DNA from: Pseudomonadota bacterium
GTDB lineage: Bacteria > Desulfobacterota > Syntrophia > Syntrophales > UBA5619
Length of the DNA stretch: 30,001 nucleotides
Direction: 5' to 3'
Assembly (NCBI GenBank): GCA_018896355.1
Contig: JAHIMW010000114.1
Coordinates: 1 to 30,001, forward strand
Positions within the stretch are counted from its first letter, which is position 1. Every line of letters starts with the position of its first letter. The position numbers and the translations under genes are program-made. Below are positions 1 through 8,389 of this stretch, piece by piece. Below the pieces are notes generated by a model. It saw nothing but the letters and a program-made list of their open reading frames with translations. It did no database searches and was not told the DNA's origin.

Positions 1-2646
1 GTTGTTCCGGGCATCGATGTAGATGGAAGAAAACGCCTGCACCGAGACCGCATTTTTGAGAAAATTGTTGTAGTGAATCGATGGATTGGACATACCCACG
101 CCTTTGATGCCCCCCTCCCCCATATTCTCCTCGAACGTAGAGTATGAGATCTGCGGCGCCGCATCATTCCGGCAATAAATGCCGCTCTGGGCGTTCTTTG
201 CGATGTGACAGGAGGAGATCTCCGGCGTTCCGTGATAGATATCGAAAGCGGTCACGGCATACTCGACGACGCAATAACTGAAGAGGCTGTTTGCTTTGGT
301 CTGTTTTATAAAGCGGACGGCGTTTGCATAGGAGCCGGGCGCCGGCGACGCCCCGGAAGCGGTGAAAAGGATCGGCAGGTCCGCCGTTCCTCGGGCCACA
401 ACACCGCCGTCCTCGACGATGATCGACGTATTTCGATCGTACTGGACGACGACGCCAGGCTCGATATGGAGGATGGCGCCCCCGTCCACGGTCAGGTCGC
501 CCGTCACCCGGTAAGGGCTGCGGGAGAGGATCAGAAAGCCGTCCGTCTTGAGGGGGCCGGATAGTTTCGCATCCAGGATCGGCAGTTCCACCGGCTTCCC
601 CTCCGGATAAGGGGCGTCGAGAATCGACCGGACATCGACCCTGCCCCGGATCCGGGCGAATACTTCGAGCCCCTTCGCCGTCCCCCACCAGTTGTTCAGG
701 GCCGAAACCGCCTCGCCCTTCATCTCCCCCGCGAGGTCGAAGGGACCGTTGTCGGTGATGTTGTTCTCCGTGACGGAGGCCTGCGCCCCCAACACGGCGA
801 TCCCGCCACCCCGGTTTTGCGCGATCGCATTGCGGAGAATGGCCGGGGCGGCGGAACGGACGACGATACCCTCCGCCGCGTTGTCCCGGATCCGGTTGTC
901 TAAGAGGGTCGGCTTCGCCCCATCGGAGATGATGACCGCCGCCTGCGCGTTCTTGTGGATCGTGTTTCCCGTCACGATCGGCGCGGAGAAGGCCCCCTGT
1001 ATCGCAAGCGCGGTATCGTTATCGGTCAGTTCGCAGGCCTCGATCCGGGGAGAAGAGGCCTCGCAGGAGATCCCCGCTTTCGCCTTTCGGATGCGGATGA
1101 ATTTGACGAGATTCTCCTTTTCCTTGACGTTCGCGAAGCGGATCCCCGCCCAGCGTTCCAGCCCTTCCGCCGCGGAAAAGAGGATCAGATGTTCGCCGTC
1201 CCCCTGCGCCTGAAGCCTGCCTTCGACCACGAGGGCGCCACCGCGGGAGAGGATCTCCGTCCCCGGTTCGATCGTCAGGACCGCCTTGTCCCGAACGACC
1301 ACCTCATTTTCAATCACATAGGGACTCGCCCCCGCATACCAGGTCGTATCGACCTCGATCGCTCCCGCAACCGGCGTCGGCCCCGGCGCGACCGGCATGC
1401 CGGAGACGGTCTCCGATCTTTCACTTTCATTTCCTGCACGATCCGCGGCTATGACTTGATAATAGTACTTCACGCCGTTTTCCGGAACCGGATCCCGGTA
1501 TTCGTTGAATTCGGTTTTGACAACCTCCTGGTAGCCGGAAATGGGCGTCACGCTCCGGTAGAGGCGGTACCCGGCCAGATCCGCAGCAGCCGATTTCTCC
1601 CAGGTGAGCAGAACCAGTTTGTCCCGGCCGACGGTTCGGAGCCTTTGAGGCTTCTCCGGCGGCGTTGTGTCGAGCGTGACCGTTCCCAGCGCATCGACCC
1701 ACTCGGCTGTGTTTCCGGCGTCGTCCGTGAGACGACCGGTAATAAGGGCGCCCGCGACATTATCCCCCGGCACGACCCGGTAAACGCCAAGGTAGAACCC
1801 CGCATCCCCTTCCTGTTCCTGCATATCGATCCGCTTCTTGAACTCCCCGATTGCGAACGCGGCCCGCATCTTCGGCGTCCCCTGCATGACTACGTGGATC
1901 TCGTCCCCTGCCTTTTTCGGAAGGTTCTTCGTATCCTGGACGAGAAGGGTAATCGTCGGCGGTCGGAGCACGGCGGCCAGCGGCGGCGTCGGGATCGTTT
2001 TGACCATCTCCCGAAAAAGGTCGTCGCAGGCGCGGAGAAGCTGGATGTCCCGAAGATTCATCGCGGATGCAATGATGACGGCGATGATGCCGATCGGCGT
2101 CGTTGAGAGGCCGCCCTCATGGATTCGGACGACGTGCTGGCCGCTCCAGAGGAACTGGCCCGTCTTCGTCCCGTACATCTTCACCTCCGCCCCGACCGAA
2201 ACCTGCGAATAGATCACCGCAAAGAGCTTGTCAAAATTGGAGATCTCCCCGTAGATGACGGCATCCACCCCGAGGATTTCTCCCAGTTTCTGGGGGGAGG
2301 TTTTCTGGATCTGTTCGGGATCCGTCAGATCCGCCTTTGCCAGCAAGTCGTCGATCTTCGTGATCTCCATATCCTTGAAGGGAAGAGAGCTGAAGTGGTT
2401 GTAGAAACCCCGGCGTACGGGTTCGAACCCCTGTTTGCTCCTGGACTGATCCCAGAAGGGGAGCACTGCCACCGAAAGCGGCCGGTTTTTCTCCATATAG
2501 GGATCGACCTTGTAGGTCCCCTTGAATTGGGCGATGATTTCGGGGGCGATGATGGTCTGCTTTGTGGCAACCACGCAGCCGCAGATCAGGGTTGTCAGCA
2601 ACAGAGCGATCAGCGTCGCCGTCTCTTTCCTCCAGAACGATTTCAT
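1..2646 (-). CDS. DUF799-like / FN3 / beta-helix outer-membrane lipoprotein (3' end cut by window)
   Basis: The frame is open from ATG at 2646 to the window edge, 882 codons with no stop, so the C-terminus is missing. A GGGAGG ribosome site lies 7 bases upstream. The N-terminus is a lipoprotein signal (hydrophobic stretch ending L-I-C-G-C, about residues 12-24). Residues about 50-200 resemble the DUF799/GNA1162 lipoprotein family: VAVLPFWDQS, LGVDAVIYGEI, a TGQFLWSG stretch and a hydrophobic IIAVIIASAMN. Residues about 328-415 form a fibronectin type III domain (PPEKP start, GYRLYRS, KYYYQVIAADRAGNES). From about 430 onward there are parallel beta-helix repeats with IEPGTEI, NNWWG and repeated N-x-I/A-x-x-N turns. 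It is probably an outer-membrane-anchored protein displaying a beta-helix. It is the last gene visible of the operon that starts near 9493, 62 bases after the hydrolase gene. The domain calls are mine by eye; the role is unknown. Confidence 0.85.
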   Translation of the reverse strand, partial: MKSFWRKETATLIALLLTTLICGCVVATKQTIIAPEIIAQFKGTYKVDPYMEKNRPLSVAVLPFWDQSRSKQGFEPVRRGFYNHFSSLPFKDMEITKIDDLLAKADLTDPEQIQKTSPQKLGEILGVDAVIYGEISNFDKLFAVIYSQVSVGAEVKMYGTKTGQFLWSGQHVVRIHEGGLSTTPIGIIAVIIASAMNLRDIQLLRACDDLFREMVKTIPTPPLAAVLRPPTITLLVQDTKNLPKKAGDEIHVVMQGTPKMRAAFAIGEFKKRIDMQEQEGDAGFYLGVYRVVPGDNVAGALITGRLTDDAGNTAEWVDALGTVTLDTTPPEKPQRLRTVGRDKLVLLTWEKSAAADLAGYRLYRSVTPISGYQEVVKTEFNEYRDPVPENGVKYYYQVIAADRAGNESERSETVSGMPVAPGPTPVAGAIEVDTTWYAGASPYVIENEVVVRDKAVLTIEPGTEILSRGGALVVEGRLQAQGDGEHLILFSAAEGLERWAGIRFANVKEKENLVKFIRIRKAKAGISCEASSPRIEACELTDNDTALAIQGAFSAPIVTGNTIHKNAQAAVIISDGAKPTLLDNRIRDNAAEGIVVRSAAPAILRNAIAQNRGGGIAVLGAQASVTENNITDNGPFDLAGEMKGEAVSALNNWWGTAKGLEVFARIRGRVDVRSILDAPYPEGKPVELPILDAKLSGPLKTDGFLILSRSPYRVTGDLTVDGGAILHIEPGVVVQYDRNTSIIVEDGGVVARGTADLPILFTASGASPAPGSYANAVRFIKQTKANSLFSYCVVEYAVTAFDIYHGTPEISSCHIAKNAQSGIYCRNDAAPQISYSTFEENMGEGGIKGVGMSNPSIHYNNFLKNAVSVQAFSSIYIDARNN

Positions 2647-2708
2647 GGCAATCCTCCCGCAGAGTCGTCCGTCGCCCGCAACGGGACGAACGGTTCCGAT
2701 ACCCATTC

Positions 2709-3473
2709 TCACCTCAGAGTCCTGACCCCGAGCAGCGCATTCTCCCCGCCCCGGATGACCTCCCCATGGCCGGGATAGATCACTCGGGGGCGGATGGTCG
2801 CGCAAAGTAAACGAAATGTCTTTTCTGCCGTCGCCCTGTCCTCGCAGAAGGGGTTCAGGCGGCCGCCGTCCCGGTCCAGATTGAGGATCAGATCGCCGCA
2901 GATGAGCTCCCGGCTCTCTTCATGATAGAGGGAGATCGAGTCCCCCGTATGGCCCGGCGTTTCGATCACATCCCAGCCGTCAAAGCCGATCCCGTAACGC
3001 GCCCGGCCGTCACCGCCAAGCCACCGGATCCGCTCCTTCCCGAAGGGCGGGGGGAACCTGCTTCCAAAACCCGGCAGAGGAATCCCGGCGAGGCTCTCAA
3101 ACCAAAGATGGGAGGGCCGCCGGAGATAACGACAACTTTTCAGCGCCGCCAAGAAAAACGCGGTAAACCAGTTCTCCATCCGCGGGAGAGATCGAGCGCC
3201 GTCTAAATAATCCCTCACCCGGCGGTGACAAAGAACCGGCGTCCCGGCCGGGCACTCCCGGAGCACTCGACCGATCCCGCCGATGTGATCGAAGTGGAAA
3301 TGGGTGGCGACGATTGCTCTCACTTCCGCCATCGACCTCCCGCCCATCCTGCGGATTTCGTTCATCACCGCCTCGGCGGCGCCCACACTGCCGGGGTCGA
3401 TCACCATCAGGCCATCCGCCCCGGAAATGATGTATGCGCGGACCAGACCACCCTCCGGAACGGGATGCACCAT
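2709..3473 (-). CDS. Metallo-beta-lactamase-fold hydrolase
   Basis: A 254-residue MBL-fold protein. The Zn-binding motif T-H-F-H-F-D-H is at residues 57-63 (H58, H60, D62, H63). The later ligands are in ETPGHTGDS, ICGDLILN and IYPGHGEVI, so both metal sites look intact. Its small size, lack of a signal peptide and VIDPGSVG start suit the glyoxalase II-like/hydroxyacyl-type subgroup, acting in the cytoplasm on a thioester or similar small ester; the substrate cannot be told from sequence. The ATG at 3473 is preceded by GGGGAGAGG about 9 bases away. It sits in the envelope operon, 42 bases after the small exported protein gene and 62 bases before the beta-helix lipoprotein gene. Its link to those envelope proteins is positional only. 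Confidence 0.88.
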   Translation of the reverse strand: MVHPVPEGGLVRAYIISGADGLMVIDPGSVGAAEAVMNEIRRMGGRSMAEVRAIVATHFHFDHIGGIGRVLRECPAGTPVLCHRRVRDYLDGARSLPRMENWFTAFFLAALKSCRYLRRPSHLWFESLAGIPLPGFGSRFPPPFGKERIRWLGGDGRARYGIGFDGWDVIETPGHTGDSISLYHEESRELICGDLILNLDRDGGRLNPFCEDRATAEKTFRLLCATIRPRVIYPGHGEVIRGGENALLGVRTLR

Positions 3474-3515
3474 CGATTAACCTCTCCCCGTCAAAACCCG
3501 GATCCCGATTCGGCG

Positions 3516-3917
3516 CTAACGCGCTCCACTCGGCGGCATCGACATATCGGCGCCGGCGCTCTCGACCAGAAACTCGCCCTGATTTTTCGGTGTGCGCAGG
3601 ATGAACTTGAAAGGAATCGCTATCGGTTCCCGGCCGGTGGGCATCGTCCGGTAGGTCAGCACCCAGACGGCGCCTGTCACCTTATCTACCAGATAGGCCT
3701 TGTCGTCGCTTCCGGCAACCACCTCGAATTTCCCCGTCTCCGCGATTTTCCCTGTCTCCGCGGCCATGGCCGCTGCCGCCAATATGGGGACATCTTGCCG
3801 CAAGGTGTCCCCTGCAACAACACCTTGCAGCAAGGTGTCCCCAAAAAAAACAAGCAGGATCAGCCCGACGATCATCAACTGATGCGATCTGCGCCTTCTG
3901 TTATCATTTTCTTTCAT
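3516..3917 (-). CDS. Small exported protein with repeat-interrupted signal peptide
   Basis: A 133-residue protein if started at the ATG at 3917, which has AGGGGGA about 5 bases upstream; an upstream in-frame start at 3986 would lie inside a palindromic repeat and has no good ribosome site. A basic N-terminus (NRRRR) precedes the hydrophobic run LMIVGLILLVFF. A stretch of about 20 residues, GDTLLQGVV-AGDTLRQDVP, follows and is encoded by two tandem palindromic repeats. Then comes ILAAAAMAAETG, which reads like the rest of a signal peptide with an A-M-A cleavage site. The mature part has a compact segment FEVVAGSDDKAYLVDKVTG-AVWVL of a kind seen in short exported proteins; I do not recognise a named family. 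Gene neighbours are the FN3 protein upstream and the MBL hydrolase downstream. Whether the interrupted signal still works is unknown. Confidence 0.7.
   Translation of the reverse strand: MKENDNRRRRSHQLMIVGLILLVFFGDTLLQGVVAGDTLRQDVPILAAAAMAAETGKIAETGKFEVVAGSDDKAYLVDKVTGAVWVLTYRTMPTGREPIAIPFKFILRTPKNQGEFLVESAGADMSMPPSGAR
3786..3842. repeat. Two tandem palindromic repeat units (30-base period) inside a coding sequence
   Basis: The first unit, 3786-3812, is a 27-base near-palindrome beginning GGGGACATCTTGC and ending GCAAGGTGTCCCC. A second, degenerate unit follows at 3816-3842 after a 30-base shift; its left arm is changed to AACAACACCTTGC. The same change to AACAAC is seen in the tandem copies near 14900. 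The 30-base period keeps the reading frame of the host gene. Confidence 0.85.
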
Positions 3918-3968
3918 CGTTTCCCCCTGATTGCAAACCGACACTCCGCCGACGGCGTAGTTCGTTCT

Positions 3969-3995
3969 GGGGACACCTTGCCGCAAGATGTCCCC
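3969..3995. repeat. Single palindromic repeat unit between two operon genes
   Basis: A 27-base near-palindrome starting GGGGACACCTTGC and ending GCAAGATGTCCCC. It lies immediately after the stop of the FN3 protein gene (3996) and before the start of the small exported protein gene. It could form an RNA hairpin in the operon transcript. There is no T-run, so it is a REP-like unit rather than an intrinsic terminator. Confidence 0.85.
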
Positions 3996-6251
3996 TTACG
4001 GACCCGTTATCGTTATTTCGGGAGAGGGATCGCTTTCAAGACCGTCACGATCCGTCACCGTGATCAGGTAGACCTTAACCTTCCCTTTGGTCGGCGCGGC
4101 CTCGCTAAATTTCCTCTCCCGGACCGTGGCGATCTTGTCCATCCCGAAAAACGTCTTTTCATAAACCGTATAGTGTGCAATATCCGGCTCAGCCGCCTCC
4201 TTCCAGGTCAGGACCGACCTCCCCTCCGCGATCCCGCCGGTTGCTCCCCCCGGTATCGCGGGTCTTGCCTTGGTCCGGACCGATATGGTTTCGGAAAAAT
4301 CACCGATGAGACCATCCTTGTCCTCCGCCTGCAGTCGATAACGGTACAAGGCGTTGTCCTTCAACCCCTGGTCGAGATAGGCGGTCTCCTTTGGTTTGGC
4401 GACCCGCTCAAAATCTCCGCCCTCCCCCGACCGGAAGAGATGGTACAGCGCGATGTCCTTTTCCGGGTTTGGAGACCAGCGCAGCGGAACGCTCTTCGCC
4501 TTCGCACTTTCCCCCTGGACCCCGGAGACCTTCTCCGGTCTCGGTTTGGTCCGGACGGTTACGGCCGGCGCGGGCTCACTCTCGACCTCGACCCGGTTGT
4601 AGGTCGTCAGCCGGTAGCGGTAGGCCGTGCCGTCTTCCAGCTTGTCATACCCGCGGGAGTCGTCGGTATAACGGTCCGTCTGCCGCCCCGAAAGCGTCTT
4701 CAACAACTGCAATTGCCCCTCTTTTTCCTTGGCCCCGTAGAGTTTGTATCCTTCCACCTCTTCCGCTGTCGAGGCCCTCCATCTCAGATCCACCCTCTTC
4801 ACCAGGCCACCCAATGCCTTGAGCTCCTCCGGCATGGGCGGTTTTCCCCGGGTGACGGCGGAGGCCACCGGCGAGGGCGACGTCTCGGTTTCCGTCTCTT
4901 CGACAGCCGTGATCCGGTAGCGGTAACGGGTCATATCCGCCAAGCCCTCCCGGTCGAGATATTCGATCTTCCGGTCGAGGGCCGAAGGGGCGTCTACCCG
5001 CTTAATCCGGACAAAGTTTTCCTTATCTGCGGCGCTACGATAGACGTAATAACCTCGGATAAATGACGAATCAATAGGTTTCCAGGAGAGGCGGATCTCC
5101 CGGATCAAATCCCCCTCGGCAGCAACCGCTCCGACCGTCGGCAATGTCGACCCCTTGACGGACCTGGAAAACTCGCTCTCCAGGTCCTTTTCGTTGAAGG
5201 CGGTGACACGGTAGTAATATTCCTCGCCGTCCGCGAGACCTTTGTCCAGGTGTGACACTTTCAGCAGCCGGTCAATGACAGCAGTGGCGTCCCCGAGATT
5301 GGTCGTCCGGAGGTTGGTAATCTCACGGTAGGGCCCCTGTTCCGATTTGGCGCGGTAGAGCCTGTATCCCTTGAGGCGGAGGCGGTCGCCGCTGCCCGGG
5401 CCGGGGGACCAGAGCAGGGAAATGCTCTTCACGTGGCCCTCGGTTTTGAGGATCACGGGAGGGTTCGGCGTCACGGCAGTCTTTGCCCCGACCACCTGTG
5501 AAAATTCACTCTGTATCCCCTTGTCGTTGTAAGCCCGGACCTTGTAATAATAGAGGGTGTCCTTCTCGACGGTCTCATCCACATATTCGGTCCTCGCAAC
5601 CTGGGCAAGCATTTCGAAGGGCCCGGCCTTCGAGGTTGCGCGAAACACCTCATAACCGGCGACCGCCGCACCTGGAGGCGCCTCCCAGAGCAGGTGGACA
5701 CTCCGGTTTCCCGATCGTTTTGTAACCTCGACGGGTCCGCCGAAGACCCCTCCTTCCGTGCTCTTTTCCTTGAGAGTCTGTTCCATGATGGCGTTTCGGA
5801 TCTGCAGGCTCAACTTCCTTATCTCGCCGGCCAGCCCGGCCTCGCCGACCGCAGCGGCCCGGATGCTCAGGATCGCCTTCTTCTGCTCGATCTGAACCGT
5901 CTTGCACAGAACCACTATCACCGACCCCTTCTTCTCCACGCTTCCGACGACGACCACATTGAGACCGAGGCGGGTGCCGATGTTGACCACATTGTCGATC
6001 TCATCGTTCTGCTGGAGGTCATTCATGCTGAGAAAGGCCTCCAGCTCCTTCCGGTCGAGCATCGTCAGCGAGGCGTCCTCCCCCAACAGGTTGATGAGCT
6101 GGTTCGTCACGGTCGCCCCGAGACCCGAGGCCTCCAGATTGACCGTCCCGAAATTGAAGACGGAGACCCTGACCTGCGACGGTGCGGTGAAGGCGACAGA
6201 CGGACAGATCAATAGCAGAAAAACACTGACTGTAAGAAACCTCTTTCCCAT
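3996..6251 (-). CDS. Exported CsgG/TolB-like protein with six fibronectin type III domains
   Basis: A 751-residue protein. The ATG at 6251 (GGGAGAA about 6 bases upstream) gives a clear signal peptide, KRFLTVSVFLLLICPSVAFTAPS; an in-frame start at 6305 would only add an untypical leader. Residues about 27-165 read as an alpha/beta domain of the CsgG/TolB-N sort: VRVSVFNFG, ATVTNQLINLL, LTMLDRKELEAFL, GLNVVVVGSVEKKG. Six FN3 domains follow at about 172-258, 259-369, 370-469, 470-569, 570-661 and 662-751, each with a G-Y-x-V/L-Y/F-R strand and a Y-R/Y-Y-R/K-V/L-x-A strand. It is likely periplasmic or surface-exposed, with FN3 domains acting as spacers or binding modules. It lies 57 bases after the TPR-CsgG lipoprotein gene, so the two probably act together. 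I know no named homologue. Confidence 0.85.
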   Translation of the reverse strand: MGKRFLTVSVFLLLICPSVAFTAPSQVRVSVFNFGTVNLEASGLGATVTNQLINLLGEDASLTMLDRKELEAFLSMNDLQQNDEIDNVVNIGTRLGLNVVVVGSVEKKGSVIVVLCKTVQIEQKKAILSIRAAAVGEAGLAGEIRKLSLQIRNAIMEQTLKEKSTEGGVFGGPVEVTKRSGNRSVHLLWEAPPGAAVAGYEVFRATSKAGPFEMLAQVARTEYVDETVEKDTLYYYKVRAYNDKGIQSEFSQVVGAKTAVTPNPPVILKTEGHVKSISLLWSPGPGSGDRLRLKGYRLYRAKSEQGPYREITNLRTTNLGDATAVIDRLLKVSHLDKGLADGEEYYYRVTAFNEKDLESEFSRSVKGSTLPTVGAVAAEGDLIREIRLSWKPIDSSFIRGYYVYRSAADKENFVRIKRVDAPSALDRKIEYLDREGLADMTRYRYRITAVEETETETSPSPVASAVTRGKPPMPEELKALGGLVKRVDLRWRASTAEEVEGYKLYGAKEKEGQLQLLKTLSGRQTDRYTDDSRGYDKLEDGTAYRYRLTTYNRVEVESEPAPAVTVRTKPRPEKVSGVQGESAKAKSVPLRWSPNPEKDIALYHLFRSGEGGDFERVAKPKETAYLDQGLKDNALYRYRLQAEDKDGLIGDFSETISVRTKARPAIPGGATGGIAEGRSVLTWKEAAEPDIAHYTVYEKTFFGMDKIATVRERKFSEAAPTKGKVKVYLITVTDRDGLESDPSPEITITGP

Positions 6252-6308
6252 GGTATTCTCCCGGGGCATCCCGCTTGGGTCGAAACGCGGAATGCAAACC
6301 GTCATATT

Positions 6309-8297
6309 TTACATATCCTGAATCAGTTTATCAATGGATTCAAGGGATTTCTGCGAAACGGGCGTCGATATCCCTTTCAATTTTTCATCGTAGATCGCGT
6401 CGATGTACTTTTCCACGGCCTGTTCGATGTTTCTGCGCTTCTGTTGCTGCTGGGCCTCGTTGAAGTAGGCCACCTCCAGACTCTGATAATTCTTGAGGAC
6501 GCTCTGTCCCATCTCCGACACCTTGGCGTTCGTCAGCTCATCGAGCACCTCTTCATCTGTCGGAAGTTCCAGCGGGTCATGGGTGATATTGGCAACCGGC
6601 ACGCCGTCCTGGTACTTGTCCTCCTTGACCAGTTTTCCGGAGACGGTGTTCGTGACGACGTTCTCTCCCGTCGAAGTATCGACCAATTTGTAGGATATCT
6701 CCAACATCGCGTTGACCTTGGCCGATCCCTGCCTGTAAGAGATAAACTGGTAGTTCCGTTTTTTGACCGTCCGCCTCGGGGCCGTTGCGAGGTCCTTCGA
6801 GCTCGGTTTCGGATTCATGATGAGCCAGTCGGAAAAATCGGGATTGCGGACGTCCTCTTCATCGACCAGGACCTTGACCTGGCTGATGCTCGGGGTGTCG
6901 GTCTTCCTGGCGGTGAAGTGGAGGACGTCCCCCATGATGAAGGTGTCGATCCCCCTCATCTTACCCACGTTCTGCGCCGCCTTGATGTCCACAAGACCCG
7001 TCTGGCCGAGCTGCATCTCCCTGAGGATCGACTGGAGGTTTTCCCGTTCGATGATCCGGAGATCCCCGCTGGCATTCTTGTGGAGGTAGGTGATGAGCTT
7101 GTTCGCCGCGATCTTCCCTGCATCCTTGTTGTTGCTGGGGCTGGAAAAATCGAAAACGGCGATCGATTTCTTGATCCGCTTAGTGATGTGATCCCGCGTT
7201 TCTAATAGTTTCTGGAACAGTTCCGGATAGTTCGGTGACAGTGTCTCCACCTTCTGATACCAGAGCAACGCGTTGCCATACTGTTCTTTTTCGCCGTACT
7301 TCTGCGCCCGCTCTATCAGCTTCGCGCAGAAATTCTTGATGAATTCCTTGAATATGGGATCCGTCTGGAGGGACGGGCTGTAGCTCTTGACGAGCTCGAT
7401 TTTTCTCATCGCATCATACAGCCGGCCCTGATTGGCCTGCTTCACGGCATCATCGAAGTAGCCCTGTGCAACATTGACTTTGAGGGAGTCCAATCTTGCG
7501 AGCAGCTCCCGGTTGTCCGGCTGGTAGTCGGCGGCCTTTTCCGCCAGCAGGATCGCCCGATCCCATTTCTGCGCCTTTTCCGCCTTGATCGACTCGCTGA
7601 CGGCGTAATCGACATTGTCCCGGGATTTGGCCTGCTCATACTGCCGGGCGACGTCCAGATACTTGGGATTGATTTCTGTGGCGGCCTTGAAGGCCAGGGC
7701 CGCCATCTTCCAGTCTTCCTGTTTTCCGAGCTCGATACCCTGCTTATAGAGGACCTTCGCCCCTTCCTGTTCCGCACGGGCGAGCTTGCTTCCCGCATCT
7801 TCATACCCGGTATAGATCTGATTGACCTGCCGCAGCTTCGTCACGGCGACAAGCCAATCCTCCTTCAGGATGTCGGCTTCCGCCTTATCGTAGAGGGCCT
7901 TGACCTCCGTCCGCAGGGCTGCAATCTTTCCCTGGAGCTGATCATTAAAGCTTCTGATCTCCGGATTCCCGGGGTCGAGGTTCAAGGCGAGGTCTCTCTC
8001 TTTGACGATTGCATCCAGCGCGCGCAGATTCCTCGCGGGTGCGTTGCTGAGGGCCCGTTTCGCCTTTTCGAGGTGGATTTTTGCCGCCTGCTGACGCGCA
8101 TGAAGGAGGGAACTCTTGTATTCCGTGTTCGCCGGATCCTCTTTGACCGCCGTTTCAAAGTAACCGATGGCCTCATCCCACCGGTTCTGGTTCATCAGAT
8201 CCTGACCCATCTTGTAGTTTTCACTAACGCCGCAGCCGTAAATCAGGATGAGAACCGCAATACCGACCATGAAAATCCGAAAATTATGCTTTTCCAT
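6309..8297 (-). CDS. TPR and CsgG-like outer-membrane lipoprotein
   Basis: A 662-residue protein. The ATG at 8297 has GGAGGAAG about 3-8 bases upstream and starts a lipoprotein signal ending L-I-Y-G-C. Residues about 28-350 are helical tetratricopeptide-like repeats (for example YKMGQDLMNQNRWDEAIGYF and further A-x-x-x-F/Y-x-x-A segments). From about residue 375 there is a CsgG/curli-assembly-like domain: KKSIAVFDFSS, DLRIIERENLQSILREMQL, MRGIDTFIMGDV, followed by SYKLVDTSTGENV. The C-terminal tail, about 600-662, is Gln/Lys-rich and helical (NEAQQQQKRRNIEQAVEKY). CsgG family members form outer-membrane channels or rings in curli secretion; whether this one does is an inference. The gene lies between the FlgT-like and FN3 protein genes in one operon. 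No curli subunit or csgE/F is visible. Confidence 0.88.
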   Translation of the reverse strand: MEKHNFRIFMVGIAVLILIYGCGVSENYKMGQDLMNQNRWDEAIGYFETAVKEDPANTEYKSSLLHARQQAAKIHLEKAKRALSNAPARNLRALDAIVKERDLALNLDPGNPEIRSFNDQLQGKIAALRTEVKALYDKAEADILKEDWLVAVTKLRQVNQIYTGYEDAGSKLARAEQEGAKVLYKQGIELGKQEDWKMAALAFKAATEINPKYLDVARQYEQAKSRDNVDYAVSESIKAEKAQKWDRAILLAEKAADYQPDNRELLARLDSLKVNVAQGYFDDAVKQANQGRLYDAMRKIELVKSYSPSLQTDPIFKEFIKNFCAKLIERAQKYGEKEQYGNALLWYQKVETLSPNYPELFQKLLETRDHITKRIKKSIAVFDFSSPSNNKDAGKIAANKLITYLHKNASGDLRIIERENLQSILREMQLGQTGLVDIKAAQNVGKMRGIDTFIMGDVLHFTARKTDTPSISQVKVLVDEEDVRNPDFSDWLIMNPKPSSKDLATAPRRTVKKRNYQFISYRQGSAKVNAMLEISYKLVDTSTGENVVTNTVSGKLVKEDKYQDGVPVANITHDPLELPTDEEVLDELTNAKVSEMGQSVLKNYQSLEVAYFNEAQQQQKRRNIEQAVEKYIDAIYDEKLKGISTPVSQKSLESIDKLIQDM

Positions 8298-8389
8298 CAC
8301 TTCCTCCAATCTTCCCCGAAATGGTATTATCATCGATCCGTGCCGGTCTCTCTATCCGACACGGCATCAATCTCCCGCCTCCGGGCGGT

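Noticed and set aside
955..2106. Plus-strand open frame of 383 codons opposite the beta-helix gene
   Set aside because: No family resemblance and Arg/Asp-rich shadow composition; the minus strand carries the real domains.
2415..2433. GGGTTCGAACCCC, looks like a tRNA T-arm
   Set aside because: It lies inside the DUF799-like reading frame (GFEPV) and no acceptor, D or anticodon arm can be found around it.
3225..5066. Long plus-strand open frame of 613 codons opposite the FN3 gene
   Set aside because: It is a low-complexity Arg/Pro/His-rich mirror of the minus-strand genes, which have clear domains and signals; it crosses three genes and intergenic palindromes.
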